DNA from: JBFWNG01 sp050251195
GTDB lineage: Bacteria; Bdellovibrionota_B; Oligoflexia; Oligoflexales; Oligoflexaceae
Length of the DNA stretch: 40,126 bases
Direction of reading: 5' to 3'
Assembly (NCBI GenBank): GCA_050251195.1
Contig: JBFWNG010000022.1
Span: 1-40,126 of the forward strand
Shown here: piece after piece, positions 8,319-17,461 of the stretch
Layout: each line of letters opens with the position of its first letter
Numbering within the stretch: position 1 is the first letter of the stretch
Made by a program: the position numbers and the translations under genes
Notes under the pieces: model-generated
Databases searched by the model: none
The model's input: only the letters and a program-made list of their open reading frames with translations
Told to the model about the DNA's origin: nothing

Positions 8319-11300
8319 CTATTGGTAATTCAACTTGTACAACGCCACGATAGTTTTGATCCAGTATTGCAGGTTGATTTTAGCCTGCTTCACATCCGTT
8401 AAGACTTCTTCCTGGTGGGCAATATAGGTGTTTCGGAAGTTATTTACTTCATCCACCATCTCCACCAGTTCGGAGTCTCGATATGGGGCAAAAGCTTCAA
8501 GGATGGTTTTAAAAACACCTTCCAGTTTCTCGCGGTTCTCAAAAGTGAGGCAGAATCGTAATAATCCAATTTGTGAAAATCCACTTTTATATACGACTGT
8601 CTTCATCAGGTTTCTTGCCTGCTGATCATAGCGGGTGCGAGAACCATCAAAGAAGGCTTTTTGTTCTATCGGGTTTTTAGGCACAAATGGACTCAGAGTA
8701 TTAATGACAAGAGTTTGGCTTGCCGAATCCAACGGACGCAAGAGTGGGGTAAAGACTGGAGAAAAGGACATGTTTTCCTGATTCTCCAGAAATTTAAACA
8801 AGGTCACTGCTTGTTCGATACTGTTTTTATAGAGAGATGGCAAGGTTTCTAAGGCTTTTTCCGGGACAAACTCTTCCAATGCGGAAGCTGTCTCTGCCTC
8901 AGCCGTTACTTTTTCAAGAGGTAATCGAGGCTGAATAACTTCAGATTGATCGACCAACGTTTTAAGTTGGGGTAAGCATGTCCGAATCAAGTCTTCCAGA
9001 TTGGGTTTTGAAAAGCCGTAGAATAACTCCTCTGGTACAAAGACATATTCCCAGGGATGCTTTTTGGAGGATGCCGATTTACACCATTCCATTGCAGCAC
9101 GGGCCTTGATGGGAACATCCCGGTCTATCCGGCCTTTGGTTTCAATCAGGTAATGTCGCCCTTCCGGGGTACGTGCCACAAAATCAGGGGTGTAAAGCCC
9201 CAAGTGACCATTAGAACCCACATAATCAATCCGAAGGGCTTGTGGCCCCGTGTTTTTGAAAAAGGCGACAACATCCGGCGCGGTATCCAAAAACTTGGTC
9301 ATCGCCACTTCCAGTTGAAAGGTGCAAGGAACCAGATTAAACAGCGTTTTCCGGGCCTCCAGAACCGGCTTGGAAGAGGTATTACTAACCTGAAAGGGTT
9401 TCCAGGTGGTTACGTCAACAGACTCATGGGTGCTGAGACGCTCCTCCTTAATGGTGGTTCTCGTCAAAATCAGCGGAACAAAGACAGCCCGAATATGCTC
9501 CCGAACATCGTCCTCTGCTAACCGGCCCAGAATTTCGGAATCATAAATATTCACCGGTTTTTCAAACAGACATTCCTGAATGAACCGTTCCAACAAGGGT
9601 TGGATAATATGAGCGGTTCCTGTCAGTTTCGTTGTGCGTTCCAATTCGACCCGATAGAAGGATACAGAACCTCCCGGTGTGGAAAGCAAGGGCAATTGAA
9701 TCTGAAGCGATTCGATAATCTCATTGGTAATTAGATGACGGCCTTCATAATCAAGATGAGCGGCACCGGTTTCACCAATGGGTAGCGGTTTGTACTTGGA
9801 GAACTCTTTTTGAATATCCTCAAAGGTCAATCCTTCCAGCTTTGGTGTCCGGGTGAAACCGGGTGTCAATCGTGGAATGGTGAGTTTCAACTTTTCCAGG
9901 TCTTTGTTCTGGGCATCCGGGAAGATGGACACTGTAGTTCGGGGAACTTTATCCGCATCCACCACTTCAATCAAAACACCTTGCTGAGCCAATTCCTGCT
10001 TGTAAAGATGGGCGAACGACGGGTGTTCAACCACAGTCACAATTTCATCCGCCTGTCCCGGTGGGGTCATACGGCGTAAACCTCTCCCCAAAGTTTGTTC
10101 GGGCAAGATTTGAGACTTGGCTGTTAAAGCCCGTAAAGGAACAATGGTCGTCACATTTTTAACATCCCAGCCCTCCCGAAGCATCAAAACCGATACGATG
10201 CAGCGGTAGGGGCTGGCATTACTATCCAGTTCACGGGAGAGCTTTCTCAAAAACTCCAGGTCTTCATTCTTGATGTCTTTTTCCGTGGGGACAAACTGAC
10301 CGGTTTTCTTGTTGATTTTCCCCTTCAACCGGGTATGCAGGTTGATGGTCTTGCCGTTAAGCTTTTCAAAGATCGTATTAGTATTGAGTTCATGGGCAAT
10401 AGCATCGGCAGCCTCGGCGCTTTCGGTCATGACAAACATCAAGGCTTTCTTGCCGGATTGCTCCCACTCTTCAAACGATTCCAGCCAGCGATTATAACCC
10501 AGCATCAAATGTCTTTGATACCGCTCCGCCGCGTTATCGCTGGAAATCTCCTTGATGTTTCCTTGCCCGATGATGGGTGTTTTCACAATTCCAGCATCAA
10601 TAGCCTCTCCCAAAGGCGTATCGCATACGATATCTTTGAACAGGTTTCCTTTGTTGTCTTTTGGTGTGGCCGAAAAATTCAGTTGAGCAACCAGTTCGTT
10701 TCCAGTCTTTTGCTGAATCGTGGTGTGAAGGAACTCAAGACACTGGTTCCAGGTGGAGTCAGCATCCCAAACGTGGTGTGCTTCATCATTGATAACCATA
10801 ATTTTATTGTGGCCGGTAATTCGCTCCCGCAAGGCTTGCCCCATATCCAATGCTTTTGCCTTTGAAACCGCTGGCCCCATCCAGTCGTACATTTCTTCAT
10901 TGCGGTTTTTGGCGCGTTTCTCAGGATCGTAAAGGCGGTGAATGTTCGTCAAATACAACACGCCGCCGGTACTGGCTCCGCTAGCTTCATCCTGAAGCAC
11001 GACAGACAAGTTGAAATCCCCCTTCCATGCAGGAGGAATCAATGGGTCGGTGTCGAAAATCCGACCATTCCCAAAGTCGTCCCGGAGCCGTTCATACACG
11101 GGCAGGTTAGGCGCAATCACCACAAAGTTTTTGGCCATTGGGGAGTCCGATTCCCGTAAAGCATGGAAATAACTCCAAACAATGGCCAGAGACATGACCT
11201 TTGTTTTCCCGGCTCCCGTAGCCAACTTAAAAGTATAGTGCGGCCAGCGGTCTTCTTCAGGTGTTACCCCGAGCGCGGAAAGAGTCCGCTCTTCATCACT

Positions 11301-11699
11301 ACCAGGGCCAAAATCGTGGATCAACTGGCTCAGGGTCAGCATTGCCCGGCATTCGCGCAGGTAGATGAAGGCTTCAGTAGCTTCTCGCTGGCAGTAATAA
11401 TAGCGGAATGGGTGGCTTTCGCCCTGTTTGTCAGTTAGCCGGTGTTCCCGCTCGAACCAATGACCCAGCAATTCCCGTGTGGTATCGGAGGTTCCGGGAT
11501 AACCACTCTCCCGCCATTCTCTCAAAACACCCCGCAGGTTATGGGCAATGTCAATTTCCGATGAGCGGCGACCTTCCACAATCCGAGCCGGATCTCCATC
11601 CCGGTTTGCTCTGATTCTATGTTTGTTCGGTTCCTCATGGGGCGCATACAAAGCTTCTATCGGAGAAGGAACCGTTTTTTCTTGAGATTCAACAGTCAT
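8319..11699 (-). CDS. res: type III restriction enzyme, Res subunit
   Basis: 1126 residues. Superfamily 2 helicase motifs: TGAGKT near 162-167, INDEAHH near 305 and LGRGLRRM near 536. The nuclease site follows as TPDFVARTPEGRHYLIETKG near 838-857 (PD...ExK). This is the ATP-dependent translocation and cleavage subunit of a type III restriction-modification system. It forms a complex with Mod and cuts between two head-to-head unmethylated sites. The C-terminal 150 residues go beyond the nuclease domain and end with RNTYIAHQ near 1091, a HEPN-like R-x4-6-H motif. It starts 12 bp after mod. All essential motifs are intact. Confidence 0.93.
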   Translation of the reverse strand: MTVESQEKTVPSPIEALYAPHEEPNKHRIRANRDGDPARIVEGRRSSEIDIAHNLRGVLREWRESGYPGTSDTTRELLGHWFEREHRLTDKQGESHPFRYYYCQREATEAFIYLRECRAMLTLSQLIHDFGPGSDEERTLSALGVTPEEDRWPHYTFKLATGAGKTKVMSLAIVWSYFHALRESDSPMAKNFVVIAPNLPVYERLRDDFGNGRIFDTDPLIPPAWKGDFNLSVVLQDEASGASTGGVLYLTNIHRLYDPEKRAKNRNEEMYDWMGPAVSKAKALDMGQALRERITGHNKIMVINDEAHHVWDADSTWNQCLEFLHTTIQQKTGNELVAQLNFSATPKDNKGNLFKDIVCDTPLGEAIDAGIVKTPIIGQGNIKEISSDNAAERYQRHLMLGYNRWLESFEEWEQSGKKALMFVMTESAEAADAIAHELNTNTIFEKLNGKTINLHTRLKGKINKKTGQFVPTEKDIKNEDLEFLRKLSRELDSNASPYRCIVSVLMLREGWDVKNVTTIVPLRALTAKSQILPEQTLGRGLRRMTPPGQADEIVTVVEHPSFAHLYKQELAQQGVLIEVVDADKVPRTTVSIFPDAQNKDLEKLKLTIPRLTPGFTRTPKLEGLTFEDIQKEFSKYKPLPIGETGAAHLDYEGRHLITNEIIESLQIQLPLLSTPGGSVSFYRVELERTTKLTGTAHIIQPLLERFIQECLFEKPVNIYDSEILGRLAEDDVREHIRAVFVPLILTRTTIKEERLSTHESVDVTTWKPFQVSNTSSKPVLEARKTLFNLVPCTFQLEVAMTKFLDTAPDVVAFFKNTGPQALRIDYVGSNGHLGLYTPDFVARTPEGRHYLIETKGRIDRDVPIKARAAMEWCKSASSKKHPWEYVFVPEELFYGFSKPNLEDLIRTCLPQLKTLVDQSEVIQPRLPLEKVTAEAETASALEEFVPEKALETLPSLYKNSIEQAVTLFKFLENQENMSFSPVFTPLLRPLDSASQTLVINTLSPFVPKNPIEQKAFFDGSRTRYDQQARNLMKTVVYKSGFSQIGLLRFCLTFENREKLEGVFKTILEAFAPYRDSELVEMVDEVNNFRNTYIAHQEEVLTDVKQAKINLQYWIKTIVALYKLNYQ

Positions 11700-11711
11700 A
11701 GCCCCTGCTCC

Positions 11712-13778
11712 CTAAACCGTGACTTCTAACAAGGTTGTGGTGTCACAACCAAAAACATCAATCACCTTGACGCAAACCGTGTATTTCCCTGGTTTCTCAT
11801 AGGTAAACTTCCGATCACTGAGGGTAGGAAGCTTCCGGTTCTTACGGGTACGGTAGGTTTGCCAATGATGATAGAACGGCATATCCGGGTGGTAATCGAA
11901 ATCCACCGCCCAGAAATCGATAAAATCAAACCCGCTTTGAATGGCTCGTTCTCTTAAAGCTTCCAGTTCCTTGCTGGGAACTTCTGCCAACGAAGGCGTA
12001 AAGCGAGTTAGCTTAATCTCAACCACTTTCTTGCCGTCTTCTTTTTGAATCACCGATTCGGCTTCCAGTTCGGCCATTTCCAAGAATGGCGGTGGTTCCT
12101 TACGATTTTTCTCCATAATTTCCCGTGGGATGGGAATGAGCCGGATGGATTGCAGATCGTAATCCTTCTCCAGTTTGAGCGCTTCTTGCTTGAGATCCAT
12201 TTCAAATTCCCAGGCAAGACAATGGAGTTCCTTCCCGCCTGCGGCGTGGCAAGCTTCGGCCACGGCATCCAATTCATCACGTGTGAGCAAACTGTCAATG
12301 CTATCCACATGCACAAAAGCCCGGCCCTTTTTACCATGAAGCAAAGGCGAGACACTATTAGCCAAAACTTCTGCCTTATAGAAACCAAGAACAACCTTTC
12401 TGTGTTCCTCATCGGCTCCTTGCAGACGCTCCTGTTGCCACCACTGACGTTCGTAGCGGCCCAGATTGTAGACATCGAACGGGCGATAGGCTTCATTGGC
12501 TTTGTGCCGTTCCCGTTGGATTTCAATCATCCGCTTGCGACTGGTATGGATGGCAAATCGTCCCAGGTCTGCCCCAATCCAACGACGACCTAATTTTTCA
12601 GCTACAGCTAGCGTAGTACCTGATCCGCAAAAGAAATCTGCCACCAAATCCCCTTCATTTGAGGAAGATTGGATAATTCTGTCAAGCAATGCTTCTGGTT
12701 TTTGAGTGGAATACCCTAATCTTTCGTTCGCTTGTGAATTAATTGGAAAAACATCGGTCCAGACACTACCAATTGCTACGCCCTGATTACCATCATAATA
12801 TGTCTTAAGTCTTGGTGTACCTTTATTCGTCCAAAAAATCCCATGATCTTTTATAAGTTTATTAATTCCATCTTGATCATACATCCAGTGCCTGCCTGGA
12901 GGGGGTGAAATTAAACCCTTATCTCCAAAATTCAAGGTTGGCCCTGATCCGGCTCCCGACAAATCCGAGTCTGTGTATCTTCTTCCATCAGATTCTACGT
13001 GCTTGTATTTTTCTTTAATATAACCTGCTTCGAAAGGAACAAACATGTTGTTGAAGGTAAAACTTTCACTCTTGGAATAGAAGAATATTGTTTCGTGAAT
13101 ATTTCCAAATGTTTTTGCATCAGTGTGTGCGGTGGTTCTTTTCCAAATTATTTGGCTTCTAAGATTAAAGCCTCCAAATACCTCATCTAATATTGATTTC
13201 ACCAAGTTATCAACTTGCCACCCAAGATGGACATAGATGGAACCATCATCTGATAATAATTCTTTTAAAAGGTTTAGTCGCTCAAAAAGCATCTGTAAAT
13301 ATGAATCAGATCCTTTACCCCAAATATCTCTGTACGCAATCATCTCAATAAGAGATTGGTCTTTTTCAACTTCTTCCCTTTTGTCACCTATTGGAATACT
13401 CATAGTAAAATCTGCGCCCACGTCGAAAGGTGGGTCGATGTAAATCAGCTTAATCTGACCTTTGAACTCCTCCAACAAACTGGCCATCACCAGCTTGTTA
13501 TCGCCCCATATCAGGCGGTTTCGGAAATCATCCGGGTAGGCTTTTCGGTCATCAAATAAACCCAACTGCTTTAAACGGTCGGCAGGTTCATCCACGGTTT
13601 CAATTTTCTGCATAGGCATGGCGCACCCGGCAATGTCCACCTCGCGCCGGTTGCCGTACTCATCGTACTTGCCTTCCCAGATGAGTTCCGTTCGCATCTG
13701 GCTGAGTGGGTGGGGATTATCTAACCCCCAGCGAACGCTTTTTTGTGGGTCTTTTTTTAATTCTTCAGTAACTACCAT
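11712..13778 (-). CDS. mod: type III DNA methyltransferase, Mod subunit
   Basis: 688 residues. Catalytic motif IV DPPF (IYIDPPFD) lies near 115 and the AdoMet motif FCGSGTT near 384. That order is typical of beta-class N6-adenine methyltransferases, the type III Mod class. The target recognition region lies between them. The C-terminal part (after about 430) is longer than the minimal enzyme. Mod provides DNA recognition for the complex and methylates one strand. The ATG directly abuts the stop of the KTSC gene, and res follows. The middle part (about 12650-13400) is more AT-rich than the rest, as expected for an exchanged recognition domain. Confidence 0.94.
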   Translation of the reverse strand: MVVTEELKKDPQKSVRWGLDNPHPLSQMRTELIWEGKYDEYGNRREVDIAGCAMPMQKIETVDEPADRLKQLGLFDDRKAYPDDFRNRLIWGDNKLVMASLLEEFKGQIKLIYIDPPFDVGADFTMSIPIGDKREEVEKDQSLIEMIAYRDIWGKGSDSYLQMLFERLNLLKELLSDDGSIYVHLGWQVDNLVKSILDEVFGGFNLRSQIIWKRTTAHTDAKTFGNIHETIFFYSKSESFTFNNMFVPFEAGYIKEKYKHVESDGRRYTDSDLSGAGSGPTLNFGDKGLISPPPGRHWMYDQDGINKLIKDHGIFWTNKGTPRLKTYYDGNQGVAIGSVWTDVFPINSQANERLGYSTQKPEALLDRIIQSSSNEGDLVADFFCGSGTTLAVAEKLGRRWIGADLGRFAIHTSRKRMIEIQRERHKANEAYRPFDVYNLGRYERQWWQQERLQGADEEHRKVVLGFYKAEVLANSVSPLLHGKKGRAFVHVDSIDSLLTRDELDAVAEACHAAGGKELHCLAWEFEMDLKQEALKLEKDYDLQSIRLIPIPREIMEKNRKEPPPFLEMAELEAESVIQKEDGKKVVEIKLTRFTPSLAEVPSKELEALRERAIQSGFDFIDFWAVDFDYHPDMPFYHHWQTYRTRKNRKLPTLSDRKFTYEKPGKYTVCVKVIDVFGCDTTTLLEVTV

Positions 13779-14000
13779 TTAAGAAATCCTTTGCTCTGGG
13801 TAATGATCTAAAATATGCTGATTAAAATAGGCACCGATGGATACTGCCGAACGGAACGCCTGATAAGTTGAGGCAGAAACGCCACCATAGGCGTAAATGT
13901 GACCGGTCTCTCGAAACTCGATATATAACGTTCCTTCCAAATAACCAATAGCAGAGATAGCACTGGACGAAACAGATTCTAAAGCAGGTAATGAAGCCAT
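13779..14000 (-). CDS. KTSC domain protein
   Basis: 73 residues matching the KTSC fold: SSAISAIGYLEGTLYIEFRETGHIY, then VSASTYQAFRSAVSIGAYFNQHI. KTSC proteins are small and of unknown biochemical role. They occur alone, or fused or linked to lysyl-tRNA synthetase and nucleases. Its ATG overlaps the rmuC stop as TAATG and its stop abuts mod, so it is translated as part of this operon. Placement between RmuC and a type III methyltransferase hints at a role in this restriction unit; the function is unknown. Confidence 0.85.
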   Translation of the reverse strand: MASLPALESVSSSAISAIGYLEGTLYIEFRETGHIYAYGGVSASTYQAFRSAVSIGAYFNQHILDHYPEQRIS

Positions 14001-15550
14001 TATGAAGTTACCTCCTCTAGTTCAAGGGCATCCGCATCGTCAGCTTCCAAAGCGTGCTCTAAAGCCTCCACGGTTTCAAGAACATTCCCATTGCCTTCAG
14101 AATCAGTGGTCTCATATACCATTAAATCTTCGGGAATGTAGACTTCTTCTGGCAAAGCGCCGCCTTTGTCGCAGCCATATTCTGCCAGTTGTTCAATCCG
14201 TTTTTTTAAGCCGGTTCGTTCGCTGGTAAATGAAGTCCAGACGGCTTGGTATTTTTTATTAAGTGTTCCCAGGGTTTTACCCAGGCCAGACAAGTTATTA
14301 GTTACAGTAACTGCTTGCCCATGAAGGGTTTCACCTAGCTTGAGAATGTTTGAGGCATCTTGAGAAAGTTTATACATTTTCCAAGTACGGTGTACGAGTT
14401 GGAGCATCGCCATCATATTGAGCGGGCTGGCCAGAATCACTTTCTGCTTGTAAGCCCACTGGAAGATAGCCGGATCAGCGTCATAAGACAGAGAGAGCAT
14501 GCCTTCGTGAGGCACATAAAGAATGACAAAATCTGCTGCTTCTTGATAGGTGGCCTGATACTCCTTTGAACTCAACCCCTTGACCGCAGCTTTTAAGGCA
14601 TCTAGGTAGCGTTGGGTTCTGAGCTTGAAAGCTTCTTCCGTACCATCGTGTTCCGGCTCGTTCAAGTCAATTCCTAATGCCTTGGAATCAATAAAGAGGC
14701 TCCGGTTTTCCGGTAAAACAATCCTGAAATCAGGCCGTTTGCCATCACCTACGGTTTCCTGCTTAATATATCCCTTGCCTTCCACCAAGCCGGAATCTTC
14801 CAGAAGACGTTCCAGCATTAACTCACCCCAGTTACCTTTTCCCTTGTTGTAGGTCAGGGCTGAGGAGAGCTTGGTATTAATTTCACTAAGGCGTTTGAGT
14901 TCCTGCTCAATCAGCTTGGTTCCGGCGTGGTGATCTTTATCCACGTCCTCAACGTTTTTCTTATATTCCAGGACGGCTTTAGACAAGGGTTCCAGCATGC
15001 CCTTAATCTTTTCTTCAACAGCTTTTTGCTTCTCCTGATACTCGCCTTCTGCATCCTCTTTCACAGTCTTGATATTGGCCAGCAAGAATGATTCCAGTTG
15101 TTGCTTCCACTGCTCCTCAATGTTCTTCTTCCACTCATTATCTTTTTCTACTTCGGTTTTCAAGCTTTCCGTTTCACCCGTGAGAGTTTTAATGGTTTCT
15201 TGCTGCTTTTCAATACGCCGCTTTAGTTCGGCTTCCTCTTCTTTAAGAGATGTGAGCTGCTTATCCAGTTCATCGCTTTTACCTTCCAGCTTGGATTTCT
15301 CTCCCCAGAGGGTAGACTTTTCTTCTTTGATCTTGTCCAAGGTTTGCTGAGTTGTAGTTAGATTGTCCTGAATCGTTTTAAGTTGCTGTTGCGCTGACTC
15401 CAGTTGACGGGTTTGTTCGTTCAACTGCCCTTGAGTCTCCAACTGTTTTTGACTCAATGCCTCTTTGTGCTTGGCATTCAGTATTAAAGCGGTTACAATA
15501 GCTCCCAGCCCAAGGCCGACAAGCCCAAAAATCCATTCCATCGGTGTCAC
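14000..15550 (-). CDS. rmuC: RmuC family DNA recombination protein
   Basis: 516 residues: an N-terminal membrane helix (WIFGLVGLGLGAIVTALIL), a long coiled coil (about 25-210, rich in Gln, Glu and Lys), then the RmuC domain (about 235-440, with GNWGELMLERLLEDSGL, KRPDFRIVLP and DSKALGIDL). RmuC proteins have a PD-(D/E)XK-like core and limit DNA rearrangements such as inversion at short repeats. PDFRIV...FIDSK here fits that core. The GTG start at 15550 has AGGAGA nine bases upstream. It is the first gene of the defence operon, with a sigma70-like promoter about 35 bp upstream. Confidence 0.92.
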   Translation of the reverse strand: MTPMEWIFGLVGLGLGAIVTALILNAKHKEALSQKQLETQGQLNEQTRQLESAQQQLKTIQDNLTTTQQTLDKIKEEKSTLWGEKSKLEGKSDELDKQLTSLKEEEAELKRRIEKQQETIKTLTGETESLKTEVEKDNEWKKNIEEQWKQQLESFLLANIKTVKEDAEGEYQEKQKAVEEKIKGMLEPLSKAVLEYKKNVEDVDKDHHAGTKLIEQELKRLSEINTKLSSALTYNKGKGNWGELMLERLLEDSGLVEGKGYIKQETVGDGKRPDFRIVLPENRSLFIDSKALGIDLNEPEHDGTEEAFKLRTQRYLDALKAAVKGLSSKEYQATYQEAADFVILYVPHEGMLSLSYDADPAIFQWAYKQKVILASPLNMMAMLQLVHRTWKMYKLSQDASNILKLGETLHGQAVTVTNNLSGLGKTLGTLNKKYQAVWTSFTSERTGLKKRIEQLAEYGCDKGGALPEEVYIPEDLMVYETTDSEGNGNVLETVEALEHALEADDADALELEEVTS

Positions 15551-15585
15551 TGGTATAATCTCCTGTTTTTTGAAAAAATCAGGGT

Positions 15586-15615
15586 ATCATCCCAGAAAAT
15601 AGATGAGCTTGTCAA
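15586..15615 (-). promoter_or_regulatory. sigma70-like promoter of the rmuC-mod-res operon
   Basis: On the minus strand a perfect -35 TTGACA (15610-15615) is followed after 18 bp by GATGAT (15586-15591, four of six consensus matches). The rmuC start is 36 bp further. It is the only strong promoter I see for the 9-kb operon down to 6506. Confidence 0.6.
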
Positions 15616-15692
15616 GAACTTTTTTTGAAAGGGGACTTCCTCCGGTGGGGCTTGCATTTTACCACCCATCCCGCCCATAATAGGGGCCATTT

Positions 15693-15707
15693 ACTAATAA
15701 TATTAGT
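15693..15707. promoter_or_regulatory. palindromic operator ACTAATA-A-TATTAGT
   Basis: Perfect 7-bp inverted repeat with one central base, between the divergent rmuC operon and a winged-helix gene that starts 38 bp downstream. The neighbouring HTH protein is the obvious candidate to bind it. It lies about 80 bp upstream of the -35 of the rmuC promoter, so it more likely controls the plus-strand gene. Confidence 0.5.
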
Positions 15708-15745
15708 GATATGCTATTACAAGCTGATGAGGTCTGCAAGCCTTT

Positions 15746-16030
15746 ATGTCTGTGATTGACAGCTCAATTACGCCGCTTTTCCCCAGTCCCACAATGGTGG
15801 ATGTCTTGAGGTTGATTCTCCTCAACTCTGATGCCTCTTTCTACCAGTCCGAGATTGTGAATCGGACTGGCCATGCCCTTCTCAAGGTTCAACATGCTCT
15901 GAAACGCATTGAGGGTGCTGGATTGGCCCTGAAGTTTAAACAAGGCCGCATGACCTGTTACCGAATTAATAAGGATCATCCTGGGTTTGAAGACTTGAAA
16001 CGGTTGTTCTTGAAGGCAGGTAACTTGTAA
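15746..16030 (+). CDS. winged-helix transcriptional regulator
   Basis: 94 residues with a winged helix of ArsR/MarR type: VDVLRLILLNSDASFYQSEIVNRTG (helices 1-3), then VQHALKRIEGAGLAL and a wing (KFKQGRMTCYRIN). It resembles DNA-binding domains found next to HEPN/nucleotidyltransferase defence genes. No strong ribosome binding site precedes ATG 15746 (GAGG is 13 bp away). A palindrome ACTAATA-A-TATTAGT lies just upstream and is the likely autoregulatory site. It is followed 32 bp later by the HEPN gene, so it is probably that gene's regulator. Confidence 0.75.
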   Translation: MSVIDSSITPLFPSPTMVDVLRLILLNSDASFYQSEIVNRTGHALLKVQHALKRIEGAGLALKFKQGRMTCYRINKDHPGFEDLKRLFLKAGNL

Positions 16031-16062
16031 TAACTTGATGGCGTGACGGTGCAAGGGAAACA

Positions 16063-17457
16063 ATGGCAACAACTGAGATGGAAACCCATTTGAAGGCTTT
16101 GACAGATAGCCTTGAAAACTCTATTACGAATGCCCAGCAAAACGGCGAGATCCAGCAACACGAGGAAACATACTACCGAAATGCCGTTAAGGGCGACCCA
16201 GATACACCTGTTGGAACTTCCTGGCAAAGCCAGAATCTTTATATCACAAGACTGGAATGGCCCAGCCAAAGTATCCATTTCATCCTGGATAAGATAAAGA
16301 AAACGGATAATTACCAGAAAACGCTGAATATTGGTGTTACATGGGTTGGGAACGACCATTCTGGTGGATGCAATTTCCAAACTTATCTTGACCAGTTTTT
16401 AATGGCACTGATTAGCAAGCGGCTGAGTGAAGGGCAATTATCATCCGAATATATTGCTCAAAAAATCGTTATCTTTATGAAGGAAGTTCAAGGCCAACCG
16501 ATTAACTATACCGCTATTGTCGAACTGGATGGCCTGAAAGTTGATGTGCCTCGGATTGCATTGACCATTGACGAGATGGGCGTCCTGTTAAGACCTGTCT
16601 TAAATAAAGACTTGGAACGTGAGTGCCGATTAGACGCGCTGCCCTTTCAAATAAAAGACCCACTCCAAACCCCAATGGCGATATTGGAAATACAAAAAAC
16701 GGTTTCATGGCCGAACCAAATTCAGGTTGAGACTGACAAAATACAAACGCTATTGTCACTGTATTGTGTCGTAAGCCTTCGGGATTTATGTACACGTTTT
16801 GAATCTGACTCCTTTAGCCCAATCAGCCGAGGTGTCTTACATTCAGGAGTTATGAAAAAATCCAGCCTTCATAAGGGGACACTACAGGAAAATGATATTG
16901 AACCCTTAAAACGATTTGTGGATCTTTTTTATTCCAAGCTACCTCAAAATATTTATGATGCCTCTCCTTTAAAGAAGGATGATTTTCTGGCAATTGCACA
17001 CCAGCGTTATTGTGACGCTCTTTTGGAAGGCGGAATCATTGAAAAAAGAATCGCCACAATTGTCATGGGCCTGGAAAGCCTCCTATTATTTGAAAGTCAG
17101 GAAGTATCTTACCGGTTTCGTAAGAGAGGTGCAAAGATACTGGGCTTATTGATTGACTCGCCTTCGACAGAAATTCAGACAGTTTTGAAGGAGGCATATA
17201 ACATACGGAGTACATTCGTACACGGGGAGCATTTATCGTCAAAGAGCAAAGAGAAAATCATCTCTAAGCTCCCAGCATTAGAAAGCCTTGAAGATATGGA
17301 AAAGCAATTACTGGATTATTTACGGAAACTGCTTGTGGTTTATATCGGAACCAACAAAGCAAAACAAGAACTGATGGCACTGGTTGATGATGCTCTGATT
17401 GAAGACTCGAAAAGTCTTGAATTATCGGAGTTTATGAAAGAATATAAGGTTTTCTGA
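16063..17457 (+). CDS. Apea-like HEPN domain protein
   Basis: 464 residues. The N-terminal two thirds are not recognised. The C-terminal third (about 320-440) is helical and looks like an Apea-type HEPN domain: RIATIVMGLESLLL, SYRFRKRGAKIL and YNIRSTFVHGE near 380, the R-x4-H ribonuclease motif of HEPN proteins. HEPN proteins commonly cleave RNA in abortive infection. AGGGAAACA precedes the ATG. It follows the winged-helix regulator and converges with another HEPN-like gene 4 bp beyond its stop. A defence role is inferred from domain and context. Confidence 0.75.
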   Translation: MATTEMETHLKALTDSLENSITNAQQNGEIQQHEETYYRNAVKGDPDTPVGTSWQSQNLYITRLEWPSQSIHFILDKIKKTDNYQKTLNIGVTWVGNDHSGGCNFQTYLDQFLMALISKRLSEGQLSSEYIAQKIVIFMKEVQGQPINYTAIVELDGLKVDVPRIALTIDEMGVLLRPVLNKDLERECRLDALPFQIKDPLQTPMAILEIQKTVSWPNQIQVETDKIQTLLSLYCVVSLRDLCTRFESDSFSPISRGVLHSGVMKKSSLHKGTLQENDIEPLKRFVDLFYSKLPQNIYDASPLKKDDFLAIAHQRYCDALLEGGIIEKRIATIVMGLESLLLFESQEVSYRFRKRGAKILGLLIDSPSTEIQTVLKEAYNIRSTFVHGEHLSSKSKEKIISKLPALESLEDMEKQLLDYLRKLLVVYIGTNKAKQELMALVDDALIEDSKSLELSEFMKEYKVF

Positions 17458-17461
17458 ACAC

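Noticed and set aside
8428..15350. Plus-strand frames across the restriction operon
   Set aside because: They are antisense to long genes with clear motifs and have no ribosome binding sites or family features.
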